64,000 nt of DNA from positions 1-64,000 of the forward strand of contig VHDF01000002.1 of assembly GCA_016871495.1 (NCBI GenBank), written 5' to 3'. Of the stretch, positions 46,344 to 54,696 are shown one piece after another. Made by a program: the position numbers and the translations under genes. Origin of the DNA: Verrucomicrobiota bacterium (GTDB taxonomy: Bacteria > Verrucomicrobiota > Verrucomicrobiia > Limisphaerales > VHDF01). The notes under the pieces are model-generated. The model was not told the DNA's origin. It made no database searches and saw only the letters and a program-made list of their open reading frames with translations. How positions within the stretch are numbered: position 1 is the first letter of the stretch; each line of letters begins with the position of its first letter.

Positions 46344-47244
46344 GCAGTTGCCGCATTCGTCCGTGTTCGCGCATGCGCAACACGACAGGCTCGATGCACT
46401 TGCCGATGCAGGAGATTCGAGTCTTCGGAAAGGCCTCTTTCCAGGCGTCCTTGAGTGTGACGGCCTCTGCGGCGGGGACGGCGAAGAGGAGTTCGAAATC
46501 CTCGCCTTCGGTGAGGGCCGCGAGCAGCGGAGTCTTCCCGCCGGGGGTGGCGGCGGCCAATCGAGCGGCCCGGCTGACGGGGATCGCCTCGGCGAGCAAT
46601 TCCACTCCGACGCCGCTTGCGCGCATGAGGTGACGCACGTCCCCGGCCAAGCCGTCGCTCAAATCGATCATGGCATGAATGTGGAAGCGATCCCGAAGCC
46701 AGCGGGCCTCGGCGAGGCGGGGTTCGAAGTCGAGGTGTTTACCCTGGAGCGAGCCGCCGAGGTCGCCTGTCACGAACAACGCGTCGCCCACCCTCGCGCC
46801 GGATCTCCGCAGCTCCTTCCCCGCGGGGACGAGGCCGATCAACGCGACGGAGAGCAGGAGCCGGTCGGGGTTGGTGGTGGTTTCGCCTCCGACGATGGCG
46901 ACTTGGTGCTGGGCGGCGAGCGCTCCCAATCCATCGTAAATACGGCAGACGGTTTCGGGCGAATACGATCCGGGGAGTGCCAGAGTGACGACGGCGGCGA
47001 GCGGGGTGCCGCCCATGGCCGCGATGTCACTGAGACAGCGGGCCAGAGCCTTTCGTCCGACGCGGTGCGGGTCGGTTTCTTTTGTGAAATGGATGCCTTC
47101 GACCACGGCATCGGTTTTGAACAGGAGCCGCTGGCCTGGGATGCCGGCATCCACCACGGCGCAGTCGTCGCCCGCTCCGACCACCACACTCGGTCCGGTG
47201 GGCAGCCCAGGGAGCAGTTGTTGGATGAGTTCGAATTCGTTCAT
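46309..47244 (-). CDS. thiL: Thiamine-monophosphate kinase
   Basis: 311 aa. ThiL features are NEFELIQQLL, VGAGDDCAVVD (~22-32), KTDAVVEGIHF, VGRKALARCLSDIAAMGG, the G-G-E-T-T-x-N-P-D strand and DLSDGLAGDVRHLM. It phosphorylates thiamine monophosphate to thiamine diphosphate. Overlaps the CPBP protease gene by ATGA at 47241-47244 and tsaE by 35 bp, so it sits in the middle of a five-gene run. No TPP riboswitch is visible upstream. Confidence 0.97.
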   Translation of the reverse strand: MNEFELIQQLLPGLPTGPSVVVGAGDDCAVVDAGIPGQRLLFKTDAVVEGIHFTKETDPHRVGRKALARCLSDIAAMGGTPLAAVVTLALPGSYSPETVCRIYDGLGALAAQHQVAIVGGETTTNPDRLLLSVALIGLVPAGKELRRSGARVGDALFVTGDLGGSLQGKHLDFEPRLAEARWLRDRFHIHAMIDLSDGLAGDVRHLMRASGVGVELLAEAIPVSRAARLAAATPGGKTPLLAALTEGEDFELLFAVPAAEAVTLKDAWKEAFPKTRISCIGKCIEPVVLRMREHGRMRQLHEEGYTHFKVP

Positions 47245-47930
47245 GACGCCGCGGAGAGAATCCAGCAGAAGTTTACCGCATTGAAAAGGCTATGGGCAAG
47301 AATGGGCGCGAGCAGGTTTTGAGTACGCTCGTAGAGCGAGGACAAAATCAGCGCGAAAGCGGTGAGGGACAGGAAGGTCGGCAAATTCGCGTGGATGGCG
47401 GCGAAGACCACCGCGGTGCCCCAGAACGCCAGGCGTGGAAAGCCCAGGGCTTTCAGGACCGGATAGAGGATGCCTCGGAAAAGCAACTCCTCGGCGGCGG
47501 GGGCGAGCACGATGGCGGAGAAGCCAAACACCACGCGTTCGAATAGGCCTCGTGTCTGTTGGAGTGTCCTGACGGCTTGCTGAGTTTCCAGATTCAGATC
47601 GGATCTTGTCATCACCAGGCTGGACAGCTCGCCGAGCGCGAGGGAGACGGGCAGCGCAAGGGCGGTTGCGGCGGCGGCGAACAAGGCCACCTTCCGCGCC
47701 GACCCGTGCTCGAAGCCGAAGGCTTGGTTCCAGGTCATGCCCTGGGCGCGGACGAATCTCCAGGCCAGCCAAAGGACCCATCCGTGAAAAGTGGCGGCAC
47801 CGATCAAATGATTGAGAAACTGCAGATCCGGGGAGGGCGTGGTCATGCCCGGGCCGATGAGTTTGGGCAGGCCCGCGATGAGGACGGCTCCGAGGAACAT
47901 GCCGGCAAAGAGCCAGAGCAGGAGATTCAT
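47241..47930 (-). CDS. CPBP-family intramembrane glutamic endopeptidase
   Basis: 229 aa from the ATG at 47930, which opens the first membrane segment (NLLLWLFAGMFLGAVLIAGL); an ATG at ~47966 is an alternative. Polytopic, with the three CPBP motifs: EELLFRG (E147, E148, R152), a FAAIHANLPTF segment with His, and PILAHSLFNAVNF with His/Asn. The family includes Rce1-like CAAX proteases and bacteriocin-immunity proteases. First gene of the thiL-tsaE-tsaB run; ATGA overlap with thiL. Confidence 0.9.
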   Translation of the reverse strand: MNLLLWLFAGMFLGAVLIAGLPKLIGPGMTTPSPDLQFLNHLIGAATFHGWVLWLAWRFVRAQGMTWNQAFGFEHGSARKVALFAAAATALALPVSLALGELSSLVMTRSDLNLETQQAVRTLQQTRGLFERVVFGFSAIVLAPAAEELLFRGILYPVLKALGFPRLAFWGTAVVFAAIHANLPTFLSLTAFALILSSLYERTQNLLAPILAHSLFNAVNFCWILSAAS

Positions 47931-48057
47931 GACCGGCTCGAGTTTCCAGTGCTTCGCGTGGTGCATGGGTGGGCCGCTTGATCCTACTGAGCTGCGACGG
48001 GTGATGCCAAGTCGTTGAGCCAAGCCCCAGGCTGAGAGCGCCCGAGGCTCCGGTGGT

Positions 48058-48900
48058 TCAGGAGGTCGCCGCGGCTTCAGCGACGCGTTCCAGGATGACG
48101 TCTGGCAAGTGAGGTTCGCATCCGATGCTGAGAGAGTACCACACCCGCTTGCCGTTCCGTTCGGTGGGATTCCGCCAGGTAGGCAAGCCTTGAGAGCAGC
48201 GCTCGCGCACGACCCGTTCCGATTCCCCGAGCATCATGGGGATGTCCTCGTGGGAGTGGAGTCCGTCGCTGATGAAGAACGGCACGACGACGATGTTGCG
48301 GGAGGCGGCCAGCGTGTAACACGCTTCGATGCGCGGATCCTCCTCCATGAAAATCGCGTGAACTTCGGCAAAAAGGCCCCGGCTTTGGATCAATTCTACC
48401 TGACGTTCGATGGCTTTGCGGCTGTTCTCGTTGTTGCCGGTGCCATGGCCCGCGATGAACAGCGCGGTCTCGGAGAGCCTCGGAGCGGTTGGAAACGGAT
48501 GGGCGGCAAGGATCGCACGGGCGCGTTCGATGAGGACCTCCGTCATGCTGGGATGGGTGCCGACGGGCCCGCAGTAGTAGAGCGTTTGGCCGGGTTGGCG
48601 CAGGATTCGGCTTCGGCCGGGACCGACGCCAAACCCGAGTTCGCGCGGAATGATCTCTTCAGTGAAATAACCTTCGCTAATGAACAAGGGGACGATGAAG
48701 ACCCGGGGGCTGTCGACCCCGCGCAAGACCGCGCAGATTTGGGGTTCAAGCTTCCAAAAACCTTCGATCACCTGGCGAAAGAGCCCTCGCCTGCGCAGCG
48801 CGTCCGCGTGCAGGTGGGTGGGTGCGCTGGACTCGGCGTTGAGGGTTGAGCCGTGGCCGATCAACACCAGCGCGGCATCGGAGTAGTTGCCATCAGGCAT
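48058..48900 (-). CDS. cbiX: CbiX/sirohydrochlorin chelatase-like protein
   Basis: 280 aa built of two related halves, as in two-domain CbiX/SirB proteins. Half 1 begins ALVLIGHGSTLNAES with the metal-site His and contains VFIVPLFISEGYFTEEIIPRELG. Half 2 begins ALFIAGHGTGNNENSRKAI and contains VVVPFFISDGLHSHEDIPMMLG with its His. Family members insert Co or Fe into sirohydrochlorin for cobalamin or siroheme. No other tetrapyrrole gene is nearby, so the true metal and pathway are open. Confidence 0.88.
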   Translation of the reverse strand: MPDGNYSDAALVLIGHGSTLNAESSAPTHLHADALRRRGLFRQVIEGFWKLEPQICAVLRGVDSPRVFIVPLFISEGYFTEEIIPRELGFGVGPGRSRILRQPGQTLYYCGPVGTHPSMTEVLIERARAILAAHPFPTAPRLSETALFIAGHGTGNNENSRKAIERQVELIQSRGLFAEVHAIFMEEDPRIEACYTLAASRNIVVVPFFISDGLHSHEDIPMMLGESERVVRERCSQGLPTWRNPTERNGKRVWYSLSIGCEPHLPDVILERVAEAAATS

Positions 48901-49006
48901 GCGTCATGGATAACCGTGACGGGCCGAAGCCGCAAGCCGGGTTCGGAAAATCGGCCGGAAAAATGCGTGACCCCGGGGCTTCGGAGGCCTAAGTTGCGCC
49001 GCGCAA

Positions 49007-50998
49007 ATGGACGCCAGGCGGATCGATGATCTTCTCGAAAAGGCCATTCTGGGCCTGCTTTTGCTGGCCCTTTTTTGGGGGGTCTTGGGGTTTGGCGCGG
49101 TGCGGGCGAGCGAATTTGCCGGTCTTGAATGGCTCGCGTCGCTTTTGGGGGTGCTTTGGCTTGTGCGGCTGTGGTTACGTCCCGAGGAGCGTCTGTTCTG
49201 GCCTCCCCTGCTTTGGATGATTTTGTTATTTACGGCCTACGCTGGGGTGAGGTGGGCGGGTTCGCCCATCGAGTACGTCGCTCGTGACGAATGCCGCCGC
49301 GTGTTGCTGTATGCGATGTTTTTCATCGTCGCGGTCAACAATGCCAATTCCCAGGAATCCGCCTCGTGGGTCGTGGGAAGTTTGCTCGTTTTGGGGGCCA
49401 TGGTATCCACCTATGCGCTGTACCAATTCCTCACGGAGTCCAATCGGGTCTGGCATTTGGAACGGCCCGACGTCTATGCGCGGCGGGGATCGGGCACCTA
49501 CATTTGCCCGAATCACCTGGCGGGTTTTCTCGAAATGCTTTTCCCGGTGGGGCTGGCCTACACCTTGATCGGGCGGCTGGGGCACAAGACACGCATTCTG
49601 GCGGGCTATGCCACGTTGATGATTCTGCTTGGGCTTGCGGTTTCGATTTCGCGCGGCGGGTGGATTGCCTCGGGTCTTTCGGTTTTCCTCTTTCTGGCGC
49701 TGCTGTCCCGGCAGCCCTCGCATCGCCTTCCGGCCATCTTGGCGGTGGTGTTGTTGCTCGCGGGAACGGGTTACGCGGCCACCCGTTCCGAAGCCATCAC
49801 CAAGCGGTTCGAGAAGATGCTCAAACCCGGGCAACTCGAATATGCTTTGCAACGGGTGCATTTGTGGAAGCCCGCGTGGAAGATCTGGCGTGATCACCCC
49901 TGGCTCGGCGCGGGTCCCGGGCATTTCGATCCGGTTTTCCGGCAGTATCGTCCGCCGGATTACCAAGTGCGTCCGGTTCGTGCTCACAATGATTATCTGA
50001 ACACGTTGGCGGACTGGGGGGTGGCTGGGGCTGCGATCGTGGGGGCCGCTTGGGTTCTGTTGTTTGCCGGCGTCGCGAAGACCTGGAAGTTTGTTCAACG
50101 CTCGACCGACTTGGGCAGCAAGACAAGCAATCGCTTCGCTTTGGTGTTAGGGGCCACCTGCGGCCTGATGGCGCTGTTGTTTCACTCGTTTGTCGATTTC
50201 AATTTTCATATTCCCGCCAACGCGTTGACCGCGGTGGTGCTGATGGCTTTGTTGAGCGCTCACTTGCGATACGCGACGGACTCCTATTGGGTGCCAGGGC
50301 GGTGGTGGATTCGTATCGCCGTTTCCGTCATGCTGGTCGCGGGCAGCCTCACTCTGGCGGCGGCGGCTTGGCGGGCCGGACGTGAGGCCCGCGTGCTGGC
50401 GGAAGTGGAGCGGCAAGGACTCCTGATGGAATCGATCCGGCGGGATTCGGAAGCCGCCGGCCGGTACGATCCCCAGGATGTGGAGTTGATGCGGAACCTG
50501 GGTCGTGATTGGGTCAAGGCGCAGGCGGCGCATCTGGCTCGTTTGGAGGAAGCCGTCCGGGCCGAGCCCATGAATGGCGATACTTGGTATCAGCTGGGCG
50601 AGGCGGTGAGACTTTCCGTTTGGCAACGCAATACACCGGATGTGCCGGAGGGGCTGAAGAAAGCCATGGGCGCCTTTTCTCAAGCCGCGTTGATGAACCC
50701 GCTCGATCCTTATCCTCCCCTGCGCCAGGGCATGTGCCTCGATCATTTGCGGCGGCACGCGGAAGCGCGGCCTTACTATGAACGGGCGCTGCGCCTCGAT
50801 CCCCATGGTTATTACACGGTGGCGCATCTGGGGTGGCATTTCGTGCAGTTGCGCGAGTGGGCGATGGCGCGCGAGTGGTTTGAAAAATCACTCCAACTCA
50901 AGCCGGCGACGATGCCGGACGCGAATCCGATCGCTTACGCGTATCTCAGGATCGTGAATCGCATGCTTGCGGAATCCACCAACGCGGCTCCTCGCTGA
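49007..50998 (+). CDS. O-antigen ligase (WaaL-like) with TPR domain
   Basis: 663 aa. The N-terminal ~430 residues hold about ten to twelve membrane segments with the Wzy/WaaL ligase loop: R-R-G-S-G-T-Y-I-C-P-N-H-L-A-G-F-L near ~165, and GAGPGHFDPVFRQYRPPDYQ near ~300, then RAHNDYLNTLADWG with the conserved His. The C-terminal ~200 residues are TPR-like helices (WYQLGEAVRLS, DPYPPLRQGMCLDHLRRHAEA, YYTVAHLGWHFVQLREWAMA). It would join or polymerise polysaccharide at the outer face of the inner membrane. No glycosyltransferase cluster lies beside it. Confidence 0.9.
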   Translation: MDARRIDDLLEKAILGLLLLALFWGVLGFGAVRASEFAGLEWLASLLGVLWLVRLWLRPEERLFWPPLLWMILLFTAYAGVRWAGSPIEYVARDECRRVLLYAMFFIVAVNNANSQESASWVVGSLLVLGAMVSTYALYQFLTESNRVWHLERPDVYARRGSGTYICPNHLAGFLEMLFPVGLAYTLIGRLGHKTRILAGYATLMILLGLAVSISRGGWIASGLSVFLFLALLSRQPSHRLPAILAVVLLLAGTGYAATRSEAITKRFEKMLKPGQLEYALQRVHLWKPAWKIWRDHPWLGAGPGHFDPVFRQYRPPDYQVRPVRAHNDYLNTLADWGVAGAAIVGAAWVLLFAGVAKTWKFVQRSTDLGSKTSNRFALVLGATCGLMALLFHSFVDFNFHIPANALTAVVLMALLSAHLRYATDSYWVPGRWWIRIAVSVMLVAGSLTLAAAAWRAGREARVLAEVERQGLLMESIRRDSEAAGRYDPQDVELMRNLGRDWVKAQAAHLARLEEAVRAEPMNGDTWYQLGEAVRLSVWQRNTPDVPEGLKKAMGAFSQAALMNPLDPYPPLRQGMCLDHLRRHAEARPYYERALRLDPHGYYTVAHLGWHFVQLREWAMAREWFEKSLQLKPATMPDANPIAYAYLRIVNRMLAESTNAAPR

Positions 50999-51077
50999 AA
51001 CCGTCTCTGAGGCTCTCAAGGCGCCAGGACCCGGAGCGTTGGAATCCCAATCCCCCTCCAAGACCGGTGAGGGGCTC

Positions 51078-51108
51078 AAAAAAAAACCGCCGGTCGTTGG
51101 ACCGGCGG
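51078..51108 (-). terminator. Rho-independent terminator after the RRM gene
   Basis: Minus-strand reading: 9-bp perfect stem CCGCCGGTC / GACCGGCGG (arms 51087-51095 and 51100-51108, 4-nt loop) followed by nine T (A-run 51078-51086). Confidence 0.95.
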
Positions 51109-51137
51109 CTTGAGAAAACGGACTGTGTGCGGGGTGC

Positions 51138-51464
51138 TTAGTGGCGAGCGCCACGGTATCCGCCGCCGCCACCGCCACCACCGCCACCACCGGACCGGGG
51201 AGGACGTTCCTCGCGCGGACGGGCGATGTTGACCGTCAGGGGACGGCCTTGGAGGTCCTTGCCGTGGAACATTTCAACCGCCTTCTCTGCTTCATCCTTC
51301 GATCCGAATTCGACGAAAGCGAATCCACGGGATTTGCCGGTGAACTTGTCCAGCATCAAGTTGACCGAAGTCACGACGCCCGCTTGGGAGAAGTGGTCTT
51401 GCAAGTCGTTTTCCATCGTCTGGTAAGAGAGATTACCAACGAACAGACGTGTATCATTCTGCAT
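51138..51464 (-). CDS. RRM-domain RNA-binding protein, glycine-rich
   Basis: 108 aa from the ATG at 51464 (MQNDTRLFVGNLSYQT); the longer frame has no homology. One RNA recognition motif with RNP2 LFVGNL (7-12) and RNP1 KSRGFAFV (44-51), then a tail RSGGGGGGGGGGGYRGARH-like in composition (11 Gly in a row). This is the bacterial/cyanobacterial Rbp-type RRM protein, thought to bind single-stranded RNA and often cold-induced. Strong terminator directly downstream; single-gene transcript, divergent from pyrD. Confidence 0.93.
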   Translation of the reverse strand: MQNDTRLFVGNLSYQTMENDLQDHFSQAGVVTSVNLMLDKFTGKSRGFAFVEFGSKDEAEKAVEMFHGKDLQGRPLTVNIARPREERPPRSGGGGGGGGGGGYRGARH

Positions 51465-51687
51465 AGGGATTACCGCAAAGGAAACTCCGTGGGGAAACGC
51501 TGCACAGGCAGGATCCATGAACACCACTCCAGGCAGCCTGGAGGCGACACTGTCTTCTGACACCAACACCGCAATTTCATCTGCTGAGCTCCACGCTAGC
51601 AAAGCCTGGTTCCGCGTCAATCGGGATATTTGGGGGATTTTTCCACGCTCGACACCGGCGCCGGCGCGGAACGAATCTCGCCGCGAA

Positions 51688-52815
51688 ATGAGCTGGCTCT
51701 ACCGGCAGGCGATTCGCCCTTTCCTTTTCCGCTGCGATTCGGAGCGGATCCATCGCCGGGTCTTGGACTTCCTCGGGCGGATTTCCCGATCCCGCGCCGG
51801 GTTGAACTTGACGCGGCACCTCTACGGCGCGGAACGGATTTCCCCGGTGCGGTGCTTTGGATTGGAGTTCCCGAATCCCGTCGGATTGGCGGCGGGCATG
51901 GACAAGTTCGCCGAGGCGGTCCCGGTGTGGGAGGCGTTAGGTTTTGGGTTCGCCGAGTTAGGCGGCGTCACCTGGTTGGAGCAGCCGGGGAATCCGGCGC
52001 CCCGCATGTTTCGCGTGCCCTGCGACCGCGCTTTGATCAATCGCATGGGCTTCAACAATCCCGGTGCAGAGGCTCTGGCACGCTCGCTGCGGGGATGGCG
52101 AGAGCGGGGATTCTGGCCGGCGCATCCGGTGGGCATCAACCTGGGCAAATCCAAGGCGACCCCGCTGGAGCAAGCGGCGGAGGATTACGAGAAATCGTTT
52201 CGATGTTTGCGGGCATGGGCCGATTTCTTTGTCGTCAATGTCAGCTCTCCCAACACCCCGAATCTCCGGCAACTGCAGGACAAGCAGGCCTTGGACGAAA
52301 TCCTCGACCGGCTGCAGCGGGTCAATCGCGAGCCTTTGAGCGGGAGTCCGCCTGCGCCGCGCCCCATTTTGGTGAAAGTCGCGCCCGATCTGAGTTTCGA
52401 GGCGTTGGACGAGATTCTGGCTTTGGCGGAGCCGCGCGGATTGGCGGGAATTGTGGCGACGAACACGACGATTGCCAGGCCGGAGGGGGTGAAGGATGAG
52501 GATCCGAGCCGGAGGAGCTACCGCGAACAGGGCGGGATGAGTGGAGCTCCATTGCGGCGGCGCAGCACGGAGGTCATTCGCCATCTTTTCAAGCAATCCC
52601 GGGGAAAGGTGCCCCTCATCGGCGTGGGGGGGATCTTCGACGAGGACGACGCTTGGGAGAAAGTGACGGCGGGGGCGACTCTCGTGCAGTGTTATACCGG
52701 CTTGGTTTACGAAGGTCCGGGATTGGCGGCCCGTCTGGTGCGAGGATTGAGGCGGTGCATGGAGCGGGAAGGGGTGCGCGACTGGAGTGAAGCCGTGGGT
52801 TCCGCCTGCCGTTGA
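51688..52815 (+). CDS. pyrD: Dihydroorotate dehydrogenase (quinone-type, class 2)
   Basis: 375 aa from the ATG at 51688, chosen because the class-2 N-terminal helix (SWLYRQAIRPFLFRCDSERIH) starts here; upstream codons in the open frame have no homology. Typical motifs are NPVGLAAGMDKFAEAV, GFGFAELGGVTW, NRMGFNNPGAEALA, VNVSSPNTPNLRQLQ (catalytic Ser region), KVAPDLSFE, GIVATNTT, GGMSGAPLRRRS and IGVGGIFDEDDA. It oxidises dihydroorotate to orotate at the inner membrane using quinone. Stand-alone; converges with the kinase gene. Confidence 0.96.
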   Translation: MSWLYRQAIRPFLFRCDSERIHRRVLDFLGRISRSRAGLNLTRHLYGAERISPVRCFGLEFPNPVGLAAGMDKFAEAVPVWEALGFGFAELGGVTWLEQPGNPAPRMFRVPCDRALINRMGFNNPGAEALARSLRGWRERGFWPAHPVGINLGKSKATPLEQAAEDYEKSFRCLRAWADFFVVNVSSPNTPNLRQLQDKQALDEILDRLQRVNREPLSGSPPAPRPILVKVAPDLSFEALDEILALAEPRGLAGIVATNTTIARPEGVKDEDPSRRSYREQGGMSGAPLRRRSTEVIRHLFKQSRGKVPLIGVGGIFDEDDAWEKVTAGATLVQCYTGLVYEGPGLAARLVRGLRRCMEREGVRDWSEAVGSACR

Positions 52816-52824
52816 AAAGGGTTC

Positions 52825-53826
52825 CTATCTTTTCCACCATCCCCGCGCTCCGCCCGGCTGGCTCTGGCGGAGTTGGCTGACGAGCAACTGGCTGCGGGAC
52901 GCGGTCAGGGCCATCATGAAGTCGTCGTAGGTTTGGTAGCGGTCGGACGGACTCTTCGCCATGGCGACGGTGATGGCTTCGCTCGTGGGCGCGGTGATAC
53001 CGGGCACGACGAGGTGAGGGGGGGTCAGCGGTGTGTGAACCTGGGCGGAGACAACCTCCTCGATGGATTGGGCTTCGAACGGGACGTGGCCGGTGAGCGC
53101 GTGGTATAGGGTGCCTGCCAGGCTGTAGAGGTCGGAGAGAAAGGTCTCGCCCTGGCGCATGACTTTTTCCGGGGCGATGTAATAAGGAGTCCCCCACACT
53201 GCATTGTCCTCCTCGCTTTCCTCGCCCGCGTTGCGGGCGAGTCCGAAATCCACCAACTTGGGTTCGCCGTCGGCATTGAACAGAATGTTTCCTGGTTTGA
53301 TGTCGCGGTGGAGCAGTCCGTGTTTGAGCGCGGTGGCCAGGGCGGAGGCGACCTTGATGCCGACATCAAGGACATCCAGTTCGGGCAGGTTCTTTTCCTT
53401 TTCAATGCGGCCATCGAGGCTGCCGCGATCGGCGAGCTCCATGACGAGGAAGCGCTGACCCTCGTGCTCTTCGAAGGTGTAGATGTGGATGATGTTCGTG
53501 TGGTTGAGGGCGGCGCAGGCACGGGCCTCGCGATAGAAGCTTTCCAAGGCGGCGGGATCCTCGGCGATATCGCGGCGCATGAGTTTGACGGCAACTTCCC
53601 GGTGGAGGGCCCGGTCGTAGGCTCGATACACGGTGCCCATGCCTCCCGAAGCGATCGGCTGGCGCAGTTCGAACTGGCGCATGGTCACCGGCATCATGAC
53701 CGGGTGGCTGCATTTCGGGCAGGCGGTCGTGGCGAAAGCGGGAAGGTCTGTGGCGATAAACACTTTCCCGCCGCAACCACCGCAGCTCACCATTTTGAGC
53801 GGTTTTCGATCTTCTGTGGCAGACAT
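52825..53826 (-). CDS. Ser/Thr protein kinase with N-terminal zinc-ribbon-like motif
   Basis: 333 aa Hanks-type kinase. Residues 15-39 contain CGGC ... CPKC, a likely zinc ribbon. The kinase domain (52-~310) has the glycine loop ASGGMGTVY (59-67), Lys81 in VAVKLM, HRDIKPGN (173-180), DFG (193-195), the activation segment GTPYYIAPE and DLYSLAGTLYHALTG. All catalytic residues are present. No membrane segment follows the kinase, so it is a short cytoplasmic form without a sensor domain. No phosphatase or FHA partner is adjacent. Confidence 0.95.
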   Translation of the reverse strand: MSATEDRKPLKMVSCGGCGGKVFIATDLPAFATTACPKCSHPVMMPVTMRQFELRQPIASGGMGTVYRAYDRALHREVAVKLMRRDIAEDPAALESFYREARACAALNHTNIIHIYTFEEHEGQRFLVMELADRGSLDGRIEKEKNLPELDVLDVGIKVASALATALKHGLLHRDIKPGNILFNADGEPKLVDFGLARNAGEESEEDNAVWGTPYYIAPEKVMRQGETFLSDLYSLAGTLYHALTGHVPFEAQSIEEVVSAQVHTPLTPPHLVVPGITAPTSEAITVAMAKSPSDRYQTYDDFMMALTASRSQLLVSQLRQSQPGGARGWWKR

Positions 53827-54073
53827 GGGGCGGCATTCATAAAGGGGTTTTCCGCCTGCGACAAGGGGCTTTCCTCAACGCCTGAAGCGAAGCTGGAGTT
53901 TTGCCCTGTGAATCGAGCTTGTCCCCGGGTCCCGAGCAGCGCCGGGGAGGCAGGATTCGGTCGATGAACTCCTTCATTTTGTTACTCAACTGACACGCCG
54001 GGCCGGTCTTGTTTCACCTTTGTTACGTTCGCGTCATGAATCCGTCAACAGGGACTCCTAACGTCGCTCCCTC

Positions 54074-54352
54074 GTGAAAATCGCGGCTGTTGGTTTATTC
54101 ATCATGATGGTGGCGGGGAGCGCCCAGGGTGCGGCCCCCGATTCGCCCCTGGCGCTTTCGCGCGAGGCGATCGCCCAATGGACACAAACCCGGCAGTTGA
54201 TTTCGCAGACCCGGGCGGCCTGGGAGAGCGACCGGGAAACCCTGAAACAAACACAGTCCCTTTACGAAAGGGAACTCCAGGCCGTTCGTGATCAACTGGG
54301 AAAGGTTTCAACCAACAATTCCGTGGCCGATAAAGAGCGCGCCCGAGATTGA
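54074..54352 (+). pseudogene. N-terminal fragment of a DUF3450-like secreted protein
   Basis: 92 aa from a GTG at 54074 with a signal peptide (KIAAVGLFIMMVAGSAQGA). Residues 28-90 (EAIAQWTQTRQLISQTRAAW, then DRETLKQTQSLYERELQAV) match the beginning of DUF3450-type coiled-coil periplasmic proteins, which are normally ~250 aa and accompany ExbB/ExbD-type motors. The frame ends abruptly in KERARD-stop near 54350. It is followed in another frame by an unrelated C-terminal module. Read as a 5' gene fragment left by a deletion; a short peptide could still be made. Confidence 0.6.
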
Positions 54353-54554
54353 TTTGTCGATTGCGGGCGGCACGGTGCAAATCCGGTTCGCATCGAAGTC
54401 GGGGGTTCGTTACACATTGCAAACAGCGGTCAGCCTGGGTGCGCCCACCGCCTGGACGGATGCCGGTGCCCCCGTATCGGGCACCGGCGCTGAACTGATG
54501 CTTTCCGAACCTATTGGTGGTTCGAGCAAGTTCTACCGTGTGTCAGCGCAATGA
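54288..54554 (+). pseudogene. C-terminal 'FYRV' module fragment, fused out of frame
   Basis: From about 54340 the frame reads APEIDLSIAGGTVQIRF, SGVRYTLQTAVSL, TAWTDAGAPVSGTGAEL and KFYRVSAQ. This is the same kind of ~65-aa C-terminal module as in the proteins at 471 and 33532. The first part of the open frame (54288-54335) is only the out-of-frame shadow of the DUF3450 fragment, so no genuine start is visible. It appears to be the 3' end of another secreted-protein gene joined to the DUF3450 5' end. Confidence 0.55.
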
Positions 54555-54620
54555 CCTGCGGTAAGGGGTAAATGAATTGGGTGGCCGGATCCACCCAATC
54601 CTGGACAACTGAAAAACAAG

Positions 54621-54664
54621 CGGGCTCGGGACTATGCCGTGTGGGTCCTGAGCCCGTATTTTTT
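54621..54664 (+). terminator. Rho-independent terminator
   Basis: Stem CGGGCTCGGGAC (54621-54632) / GTCCTGAGCCCG (54645-54656), 11 of 12 paired, followed by TATTTTTT. It terminates the plus-strand fragments that end at 54554. Confidence 0.9.
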
Positions 54665-54696
54665 GCGCACGACCCTTTCGAGCAAGATCCTGCTGA

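Noticed and set aside
47241-48057. TPP or cobalamin riboswitch near thiL or cbiX
   Set aside because: thiL is translated in overlap with the upstream gene. The leaders before the CPBP gene and cbiX show neither the TPP (CTGAGA) nor the B12-box consensus in a plausible fold.
54036-54077. 13-codon leader peptide overlapping the GTG at 54074
   Set aside because: An ATG to TGA frame ends in a GTGA overlap with the DUF3450 fragment start. It has no ribosome site and no regulatory codon bias; probably chance.
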